Shown piece by piece: positions 1 to 6,651 of a DNA stretch of 11,984 nt; within the stretch, counting starts at the first letter, position 1, and every line of letters starts with the position of its first letter. The notes beneath the pieces are model-generated. The model had not been told where the DNA came from, searched no databases, and worked only from the letters and a program-made list of their open reading frames with translations. The stretch is taken from NCBI GenBank assembly GCA_014885115.2, contig WKLE02000527.1, positions 1-11,984 of the forward strand. The letters are read 5' to 3'. The position numbers and the translations under genes are program-made. The stretch is from Asterionellopsis glacialis. Lineage: Eukaryota; Bacillariophyta; Plagiogrammaphyceae; Rhaphoneidales; Asterionellopsidaceae.

Positions 1-110
1 CATCACGTCATCACGTCTGTCCGGTCCGTGACGTCATCGCATCACGTTCCGTCCGTACTACGGTTGATTGACATATCGCGCGAGTCTCGCGACTTGCCTA
101 CTGCAGGTTG
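1..110. promoter_or_regulatory. CpG-dense edge with CRE-like TGACGTCA site
   Basis: This stretch holds about 15 CpG dinucleotides, against almost none in the following 5 kb. It contains the palindrome TGACGTCA at 29-36, two further CACGTC words at 4-15, and a run of CGCG words near 77-92. TGACGTCA is the classic bZIP/CRE core, and in diatoms TGACGT-type elements are known to act in CO2/cAMP-responsive promoters. No gene start is visible beside it, so a regulatory role is inference only. It may equally be the edge of a transposon or the end of a neighbouring gene's region. Confidence 0.3.
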
Positions 111-441
111 GACCAATTGTTTAGTAGTAAGGCCTTGTTGCCTACCTTATAATCATGTTTGATTCTCCTAGCATTTTCATGCTGGTTATTACTGTTGATC
201 CTAGCTTGTTTCCTACTATGTATGTGTTCCCAGTTTGCTTCAATTTGCTTTGTGTTGAATGTTAAATATCATATCTCTACCAAAAACTAGCTGGCCAGAT
301 GTAGCTTGGAGAGTAGTATGATAAGTGGAACATACGGCATATGCTACGGCAGCTATTACACCAGCCCAGGGGTTTTCTTTGGTACTATGTTGTACCTTGT
401 GGGTTCATATATTGTTACCCACTACTTGATGTATCCTCTCC
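111..441. other. AT-rich stretch without a recognisable gene
   Basis: No open frame of useful length and no RNA gene is seen. The sequence lies directly upstream of the MULE transposase remnant and presumably held its N-terminal part, but no frame here gives a convincing transposase sequence. A TGA at 427-429 closes the frame that opens into the remnant. Only two CpG occur, both at 334-347. Confidence 0.4.
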
Positions 442-1232
442 ATGATAGCTTTGAAAGTACTTGTCAACCACACTTTTTTTGAGCATACCAATTTTCTCAT
501 GGCAGATGGTGATCCTCAACAAGGCAATGAGATTCAAGGTGCTATCATGGCAGACTATTTTAAGAATGCTGTTAATGGATTATGTGGTTGGCACATTGTT
601 GACTGTGGTTGGAAGGAACATGGTCCTGGAAACAACTCAGTCACAGTTAAGAATTGTGCAAAATTTAAAAGGTTCATTATGCACATTCATACCTGGATGT
701 ATTCCTGGAGGCGTCCTGGTTATTGTGAAACACAAGAAGAATATGAGCTTTCCAAACAGATGCTATTTGCATATCTTGGCAGTGAAACAGCTCTTAATAT
801 TTGTGAAGACCAATATCATCTCATTGAGAAATCAAAAACTTTATTTGTTCTCATGTATTTGTTCATGACAATGTTTATCTTTACTAAAAGAAAAAAAATC
901 TGAGGCACTTTGATTGTGCCCATGCATCTGCTCACAATGGTACCAATAATGGAGTGAAGTCTCACTCTACCAAAGTTTGGCCAACAATGAATTTGCTAAC
1001 TTCTGCAAGGGCAATGAGTCTTCAAGGATCCATCAAGGCAAAGGCATTGGATGAAACTTGTTATAATATGTATTCCAAAGAAAAAAGATGGTCATTACTT
1101 CCTACAGCACCATATTTACTCCAACTTGGAGAAGCATTGCTGAATGTTATCATGGTCCATTTGCAAAACTACAAATTTTCCTGTACTGGTGACAATTGTG
1201 GTCAGGTAATTTATACAATGGCTTCTTTCTGA
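442..1232 (+). pseudogene. MULE (Mutator-like) transposase remnant, frameshifted
   Basis: This is the middle of a Mutator-like element transposase, a DDE-type enzyme that cuts and pastes DNA at terminal inverted repeats. The first frame (442-903) has MADGDPQ at residues 20-26, matching the second catalytic Asp region, and then CGWHIVDCGW at residues 48-57, the C-x2-H signature of MULE transposases. Coding continues in another frame from 903 with the motif GTNNGVKSH (939-965) and TSARAMSLQGSIKA, then closes at a TGA at 1230-1232. The switch falls at an eight-A tract at 891-898, the likely frameshift site. The first catalytic Asp region and a SWIM zinc finger are not seen, and no clear catalytic Glu stands near TNNG, where HNGTNNG is found. 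A third frame is open from 1196 to 1447 and may be more of the C-terminal part, but it is not recognisable. The family call rests on motif memory, not on a search. The copy is not functional as it stands. Confidence 0.65.
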
Positions 1233-1432
1233 ACAGCAACTTTCTTCAAAGAAACATCACTACAACACCCACAGTTCATACTATCACTAATCAAGAAACA
1301 TTTTTTTTCCATATAAACAAAAAGTTATTAGTTACTTCATATGTTGATCATACACATCTTTCATCAATTCATGATCCTATGGACTTAGTAATTTTTTTAT
1401 GTGAGTTGAAGGAACAAACAGCAACCTTTGCC

Positions 1433-1511
1433 TACTTCCTCTGTTAAGTGATAATTTGCCATGGCATGATTACTAGCTTTACAATTGTTGTGTAGAGCCT
1501 GGTACATACTG
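1433..1511 (-). repeat. Inverted repeat, left arm
   Basis: The reverse complement of this segment matches 2747-2831. The inner 48 bases (1464-1511 against 2747-2794) differ at one position. The outer part differs by a 6-base insertion in the right arm and several substitutions. Both arms are open in the corresponding frame and read SMYQALH(N/K)NCKASNHA. On the minus strand the left arm sits in a 107-codon open stretch (1720-1397) that has no ATG at its start and that I do not recognise. Confidence 0.85.
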
Positions 1512-1709
1512 CCTGTACATAACACAATAGAATCCATTTTGCATTTGTACATGCAAGGAGCTCCAAATATTTCATTGTTTCTTTGTTTCAACATGACAAA
1601 GTTATCAGCAGTGGCAGTGGCAATGGAATTGATCTCTCTTGTTTGTTGGTTGTTGAGAGCTCTCATGCTATTGGACAAGTAGGAATCACCCCCTTGAAAA
1701 TATTGGTGA

Positions 1710-2516
1710 TACTGCTGCACTGCTGAATCCTTTCATTCATTCAGTGGGGCACTGGTCAAGATTGATCCTGAACATCAAAATGGAAGGCCTGACAGCAATG
1801 AAGGAAAAGCTTGGATGCAGAGCTGCAACATCAAAAATGATAGGGGAATTGTTTTGTACATCATTGATGGTCATGTTTCTTTGTATGTTGAGCCTGAAAG
1901 GCTTCATCAAGCAAGAAGTTTGATGACTTTTACAAGAAGGAACACAGAAACAATGAAAGCGGTGGAAGCCAGCTATCCATTTTGATGCCGGCATACAGAG
2001 GCAATCATCTTGGCAGTCAAAGCAACAACAACAATGTTACCCCTCATGGCCTTCAACAGATTGGAATTGTGAATGTCTTTGCCAAGTCAAGGCATTGGGA
2101 TAACTCAAGAAACAGCCAACAAAAACATTCACAATTCTCAAATGGTGAATGCAATATTTCATTGCAAAGGTGGTGACAAATTTACTAAGGAGTCAATTGC
2201 ACTTCATTGTGGTGTAAAAAAGGCATGAGCACCATTTTATACAAGCAATGATGGTGGGGAAGGAAGTGGAATTGGGTTGCCAGTTGGTGTTGAAATGATT
2301 GAGATGGAAGAAGAAGAGGTGGATTTTAGACAGCTGAGATATCCATCCCCTAACAATGTGTCCGATTATGAGCTGGAAGATTATCTGTCATTGGAAGAAT
2401 TAATTTTTTTTGTAGACAATATGAACATGAATTGTGTTGAATTGGAAAAATATTTGACAGCATTGACAAGGCTCCAGATGGGAGAAGCTGGCAAAGAAGA
2501 TGACAAAAATGAATGA
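1710..2516 (+). pseudogene. Unidentified degenerate protein gene, TGA-interrupted
   Basis: One plus-strand frame runs from 1710 to a terminal TGA at 2514-2516. Internal stops are only TGA triplets, at 1983-1985, 2070-2072 and 2226-2228. Segment one (about 1755-1982) reads as a compact basic domain with KIDPEHQNGRPDS and DRGIVLYIIDGHVSLYVEP. The middle can also be read in a second frame (1982-2176, with QQIGIVNVFAKSRHWDN), so a frameshift pair is possible there. The segment around 2142-2225 has DKFTKESIALHCGVKK, which resembles the helix-turn-helix spacing of psq-like DNA-binding domains (weak inference). The C-terminal 80 codons (2277-2513) are strongly acidic, with EMEEEEVDFRQL and YELEDYLSLEEL. 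The terminal arms around it and the CpG loss suggest transposon origin. Function is unknown. Confidence 0.5.
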
Positions 2517-2746
2517 TGTTGTTTTGAAAATTAAGTGGCAACAATTCTGTACAATTTATATAATTTTAAGTAATTTTATTAGTAATTCTTGATTAGACAA
2601 ACACTATAATACAATTGTCTTGTTGTTTTTGATTGTAGACTTGATTGCTTGCCCAGTTGGGTTCTTCAAGTTCTACATGAAAGTGAATTATTGTGAGGAG
2701 CCGTACAGTATGCAACTTTAGTTCCCTAGGTCCAGCATGTTCCGTA
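2517..2746. other. AT-rich spacer with a 12-bp direct repeat
   Basis: No gene is seen. The word CCGTACAGTATG occurs at 2701-2712 and again at 2742-2753, where it runs into the right inverted-repeat arm. A short frame before the arm (IVDLIACPVGFFKFYMKVNY, from about 2631) ends in TAG at 2719-2721 and is not recognisable. Confidence 0.4.
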
Positions 2747-2831
2747 CAGTATGTACCAGGCTCTACACAAGAATTGTAAAGCTAGTAATCATGCTGTGGA
2801 AGTGGAAAATTATTGCTTAATGGAGGAAGTA
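2747..2831 (+). repeat. Inverted repeat, right arm
   Basis: This is the partner of the left arm at 1433-1511. It reads SMYQALHKNCKASNHAVEVENYCLMEEV in one frame, against SMYQALHNNCKAS...EEV on the minus strand of the left arm. The right arm carries six extra bases after the shared 48-base core. Its outer end, GAGGAAGTA, mirrors TACTTCCTC at the left outer end. Confidence 0.85.
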
Positions 2832-2927
2832 AGTCATTGCTCATTGTGAGGTAAAGTCTTTGGCACAGTTAATGAAGAGATTATGTAAACTTTGGGTAAC
2901 TTCATTATTGAAAGATCCAGTTCAGCA

Positions 2928-4302
2928 TTAATTTGTGAGGATGGAATTAGCTTGTCTCCAATAGGAAAGGATTCTATCAAGGGAAGGGTGCTGGTACTGA
3001 CTATGTTGTTTTGATGGTTCACTAGCTATGTTGTACATGTTGTCTTGATTTACCACAATCAATAATTCCTGGCTAGTCATCACATAATCTTTCCAATGGT
3101 CATCTTGCAAACATTTGTTGTAATGCAGATAAAACTTACAAAGAATATTTTCCACTAAACGTAAATTTGAATCGATATTGTGTTTCTGCTTGCAGTGTCA
3201 CATTACACTCTGTTGTAATTTGAGAAGTGTGCTTTTGTTAACATCATGTATGTTGTATTTACAAAATATTGATTTGATATATTTTGCATTCATTGGTATA
3301 TGACATTGCTGTACTGTCCAGTCAGGAAGGAAACCAAGTATGGACATCATTGCAAGAAAATGATTACATATCAAAGATCCAGCACCTTGTACTGTCTTGG
3401 AGAAAACATTGAGTATCTGTTTATAGACAGAAGTTGGATCTGACAGTGATGTGCTGAATAAAGAATTGATATAGATACATATTTTTTGTTAATTGCATCA
3501 TTGAATTCATGAAAAGACTTTGGGAACTTGTCTTGAGCAGCCACATAATCATGAAATCTTGACAGACAACTTCCCTTTGTGTTCTGCTGAACACTTTGCA
3601 TCATGCGTAGAACAAAGTAACCAAACTTGTTCAAGAAGACACATTTTAACATAGGACCATTGTACCATAATAACATATGTGATACACAACCAAAATAGTA
3701 AGGACTTTTTGGAAAGTAATCAAATGATGTCTGAACTGAAAGTACTTTGAGGTAGGATAGCTTGTTCTTGTGAATAATCTGAGGCAAGTAATACAAAGAG
3801 TCTGAGGTTTGAAGATGTGTTTCAACATCATTCCAATTAATGCTTGCAGTATATTTTTCAATATCACAAGGGTTTGCAACAAGGAGGTAGAAGAATTCAT
3901 TGTTATAATTTGTGTTTGACTTGTATAATTGATATTTAATTGGGTTTTTGCTCCGAGCTGGACACAACTTCATGGAACTGGCACTCATAGGGACAAGCAG
4001 TGCATGCTTAACAATGTAGCCACAGTTTTCTGATTCCAACATAATATGCAAACATTTCACATAGTTGGATATATGATGTCCATTCAGTGGTCCCAACTTT
4101 TCAAGTCTTGATGCTTGGTTATTTTTGAAGTAAATTCAAGTCTTGATGCTTGGTTATTTTTGAAGTAAAAATCATGCACTTCTTTGAAGACAAAACATTT
4201 GTCCCCATTCAGAGTGAATAGACTTGGTTGGAAGAAACAAGGAATAGATAACTTTCCAACTTTTGACTTAAAATGTTTAACATGCAAGATGGAGACTTGC
4301 AA
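2928..4302 (-). pseudogene. Unidentified ~445-codon minus-strand pseudogene
   Basis: Three collinear minus-strand frames join into one former gene when three lesions are taken into account. (a) A perfect 35-bp tandem duplication at 4100-4169 shifts the frame: before it the frame reads VHDFYFKNNQASRL, after it LGPLNGHHISNYVK, and taking out one 35-bp unit puts these in register. (b) A six-T tract at 3482-3487 (A tract on the coding strand) marks a second shift, after FHEFNDAINKK and before CIYINSLFSTSLSDPTSVY. (c) An in-frame TGA lies at 3198-3200, followed without a frame change by HCKQKHNIDSNLRLVENIL and by coding-like sequence to a TAA at 2928-2930. A different frame (3022 to 2834) may carry the true end. 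Notable segments are VQGAGSLICNHFLAMMSILG (3378-3319), where the first Gly region and FLPDW give a conserved look, and SPYYFGCVSHMLLWYNGPML. No family is recognised. No ATG is evident at the 5' end, and a ten-A tract at 4309-4318 blocks extension. Its position among transposon relics suggests a repeat-family gene. Confidence 0.55.
4100..4169. repeat. Perfect 35-bp tandem duplication inside pseudogene
   Basis: The 35-base unit at 4100-4134 is repeated exactly at 4135-4169. Because 35 is not a multiple of three, it shifts the minus-strand frame that crosses it. Two identical copies suggest the event is recent compared with the surrounding decay. Confidence 0.95.
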
Positions 4303-4381
4303 ATTTGCAAAAAAAAAAGACCTGAACTAAAGTGAACAAGAAAGTTCAATTGAGTAGAAAGCCATGGTCCAACAGTGCTAG

Positions 4382-4890
4382 CTATCTGTGTAAGTAGCCT
4401 TCTTGCAACAATAGTGGGAGAGCCTTCATATTAATCCTAGCATGCTTGTTGGTAATTGTTGAGGGATCATGACAATCAACAAATTGGGACTTGCATTTGG
4501 TGCCAACTACTGATGAAGAACATGGTGAACCTTGATGACAATCAACCTCCTCTTCCATATCAAATTCTAAATGACACCAAGAACCTTGACCTTGAGGACC
4601 ACCAACCACCACATGACAATCAATACCACCATTAACACCACCATCATTATCATTATCCACTGATTCAAAATGATAACAATCAACTGAATTGGTAACTAAT
4701 TTGAGATTATGACAATCATCTGACTTGTTCTGATGGTGACTGTGGACTTTTGAGATGCCACTGCTGACCAAGTCAACCACAACATGACAATCAACAATAC
4801 TATCATTATCTAGATGACAACAATCATCCAACTTGCTCCAACCATGACTGTAAACTTTCAAGATGCCACTGCCAACCAAGTCAACAGAGA
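4382..4890 (-). other. Repeat-derived minus-strand open stretch (DCH-rich)
   Basis: The minus strand is open for about 168 codons, from after a TAG near 4892 to a TAG at 4382-4384, but has no ATG near its start, so I do not call it a gene. The translation is dominated by recurring D-C-H groups: DDCCH, VDCHVVV, DDCHNL, VDCYHF, IDCHVVV, VDCHQG, VDCHDP. An internal duplication, SGILKVYSHGWSKLDDCC against SGISKVHSHHQNKSDDC, corresponds to DNA at 4843-4886 and 4737-4779, about 106 bp apart. This may be a low-complexity gene end, or a satellite-like array that happens to be open. There is no CpG anywhere in it. Confidence 0.35.
4470..4828. repeat. Interspersed TGACAATCA motif cluster
   Basis: The core TGACAATCA(A/T) occurs at 4470, 4536, 4614, 4710 and 4785. 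Variants with an inserted triplet lie at about 4671 (TGATAACAATCA) and 4815 (TGACAACAATCA). Spacing is irregular, from about 30 to 78 bp. One more exact TGACAATCAAC lies at 5475-5485, outside the block. The spacing is not that of CRISPR repeats and there are no unique spacers of uniform length. Confidence 0.75.
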
Positions 4891-5144
4891 TCTAGAAGAA
4901 TATTGGTAAAGTTGTCTGAAATGGTGGTACCATCCAATTCACCAAATATAGAGTAGCAGGTGATCAATGACAAGGAGCACCATGAGCTTGTCTCATTAAA
5001 ATGTGGTTTTTGGAAAAAATGATTTGTAAAAAAAGGAAAAAATGAATATTTTGAGACATCTTGGCTATTGGAAGAAGGTTGATGTCAGAATTTTTGCTGA
5101 CATTGATGACACGTTGCATTATGCAGATACACAACAATCATCAC
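4891..5144. other. Spacer with coding-like scraps, no gene
   Basis: A plus-strand frame around 4958-5028 reads VINDKEHHELVSLKCGFWKK before a TGA, and then continues in the same frame with NEYFETSWLLEEG to another TGA. This resembles worn coding sequence but is too short to assign. No RNA gene is seen. Confidence 0.3.
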
Positions 5145-5318
5145 TTACCTGTCTTTCTGTCCCATTCAAAAAGATACATTTAAAAATGGTCCATCATCAT
5201 TGAAAAGTTACCTGTCTTTCTGTCCTGTTCAGAAAGATATCTTCAAAGAGGTTCTGTTACCAGTCTTTCTGTCCTGTTCAAAAAGATACCTTCAAAAAGG
5301 GTCCGTCATTGTTGAAAA
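5145..5318. repeat. Three degenerate tandem repeats (~49-63 bp)
   Basis: Copies begin at 5145, 5208 and 5257, each with TTACC(T/A)GTCTTTCTGTCC followed by a TTCA(A/G)AAAGATA segment. Copies one and three share a further tail of the type GTCC(A/G)TCAT..TTGAAAA, which is missing from the middle copy. Copies two and three are closest to each other. Confidence 0.8.
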
Positions 5319-5330
5319 TTAATGACGGAC
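5301..5330. repeat. Perfect 10-bp stem hairpin
   Basis: GTCCGTCATT at 5301-5310 and its exact reverse complement at 5321-5330 enclose a 10-base loop. GGTCCGTCA occurs again at 5342-5350. The hairpin carries two of the few CpG sites in the block. It has no poly-U-like context that would suggest a terminator, and it may be a terminal motif of a small repeat. Confidence 0.7.
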
Positions 5331-5494
5331 TGTGAAAATATTGGTCCGTCAATGATGCAAAAATATTCTGACCTACTGTCCTGGCTATAAAATCTGTCCA
5401 CCTGTCCCAACAATCAACATGTCATTGATGAAAAAAGAGGTGAAGGAGTGAGTGCAATTGGGTCAAAAAGAAAATGACAATCAACAAAACAGAA

Positions 5495-6651
5495 AACACG
5501 CACGGAAACGCCATGGCAACATGATGACAAAAAAAATAAATTTGTGTCGCTAAAATTAAAGTCAATAATGGAAAAATATTTTCACCAAAGTTTCAAATTA
5601 ATATGAATATAGCACATCAAAGACAATATAAAAAATAAACATGTGCCTGCTGGACAACAAAAATCGAGACGCGATACATACGGAATACATCGAAACCGGT
5701 GCGGAAAAAGGAAAATGGGGAAGGACCGGAATTGATCTAACCTGAACTCAAACGAGTTTCGAAATTCGAATTGGGGTCAACCGGTACACAAAAAAATAGG
5801 GTGGGGACACGTCATTGATGACGTCAAAACCCCATGACAAATAATAAGAATATATTATATCATGCCGGTAGGTAAAATCCGGCCCATCTGTATTCATCGG
5901 CCAGCGTAGTGGTCAGCATTTGGCGATAATCAAGATCCGTTGGTGTATATTAATTATAGTATTGTATACGTATAAATCCATTGTTTCGTAATAAAAATTA
6001 CTCTACTAAGTAAGGCACGATTCAAACGTTCTAATCGAATTTAGAATCTTCCTCAAATTCGAAATGCAACACAGTGTTGCCAACTCGTTCTATCTGTACA
6101 ACCTTCTTCTGTACGTAAAGTGCTGTAATGAAAACGATGGACTTACTAAATAGTCGGTAAAATCTTCATTGGAATATATATGTAAAGCATGTACTTTGAG
6201 CGCCGGTATGGCTCGCATTACTTAAGAAGAAGACAAGCATGCCGGCAGTTCAGTTAGAAACCGACCAAAGACGCATCTAGACCATGAACAAAACATGAGA
6301 GGTAAAGCACACGTTGGCACAAACATTGCTTTCCCAAGAATCACTCTAAGCGAACGAACGGGAACCAACCTAGTAGATCCTGCCAGCTATTTACCAGGTA
6401 CCTGGTACATGCCCATCAGTAGTCTTTTGTAGAGTTCTTCGGTGTACACAGACACACCATTGGAGATCAGTTGGAGAAGCATACTTTGTTCAGTTTGTGG
6501 CGGTCTTGAGTGTTCTTTTGTTTGGTTTGACGGGTTCGCAAAGACGTTGATCGAAAGGGGAGGAGACATCAAACTATTTATGTTCGATTAAGAAATTTAA
6601 TCTCTTACTATTGTTGCATCCCTTCTGCTGCCGTTCAGCTGAAGCAAAATA
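5495..6651. promoter_or_regulatory. Intergenic region, probable promoter of the 6652 gene
   Basis: CpG returns from about 5490, marking the exit from the repeat block. Visible elements are a CRE-like TGACGTCA at 5819-5826, TATAAAT at 5971-5977, a near-palindrome GCAACACAGTGTTGC at 6066-6080, and a perfect 16-bp palindrome TACCAGGTACCTGGTA at 6392-6407. None can be tied to a transcription start by eye. Short open frames exist, including one on the minus strand at 6572-6387, but none looks coding. The likely 5' UTR is the pyrimidine-rich stretch just before the start codon. Confidence 0.45.
6392..6407. repeat. 16-bp perfect palindrome TACCAGGTACCTGGTA
   Basis: The sequence equals its own reverse complement. 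The 12-mer GTACCTGGTACA that overlaps its right half (6398-6409) recurs downstream of the gene at 11341-11352. The word CCTGGTACAT is also found in the inverted-repeat arms at 1498-1507 and, reversed, at 2751-2760. It could be a binding site for a dimeric protein. Confidence 0.6.

Larger units (their letters stand above)
1433..2831. mobile_element. Possible nested element bounded by inverted repeats
   Basis: Two arms of 79 bp and 85 bp lie in inverted orientation at 1433-1511 and 2747-2831. The outer edges also coincide with changes in coding content: the MULE-side open frame ends at 1447, and the minus-strand reading frame of the next pseudogene ends at 2834. Between the arms lies a plus-strand degenerate gene (1710-2516). 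This fits a small decayed transposon inserted between two other elements. No target-site duplication is visible at 1432/2832. An inverted duplication of a fragment would explain the arms equally well. Confidence 0.35.

Noticed and set aside
1397..1720. 107-codon minus-strand frame as an independent gene
   Set aside because: It has no ATG at its start, is not recognisable, and overlaps the inverted-repeat arm and the opposite-strand relic frame. Kept only as a property of the arm.
1433..2831. Target-site duplication around the inverted repeats
   Set aside because: The flanks (ending CCTTTGCC and starting AGTCATTGC) share only TTGC. That is not convincing as a duplication.
1710..3200. TGA reassigned as a sense codon
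   Set aside because: The relic frames also carry frameshifts and lie in decayed transposon DNA. The intact gene has no internal TGA and ends in TAA, and an in-frame TGA stands just before its ATG, so decay is the simpler reading.
4470..4828. CRISPR-like array
   Set aside because: The repeat core is only about 9 bp and variable, the spacing is irregular, and the context is eukaryotic.
5971..5977. TATAAAT as the TATA box of the main gene
   Set aside because: It lies about 680 bp before the start codon in an AT-rich region. Without transcript data it cannot be told from chance; mentioned only within the promoter region.
6387..6572. 61-codon minus-strand open frame upstream of the gene
   Set aside because: Short, with no recognisable features, and in the probable promoter or 5' UTR. 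Expected by chance.
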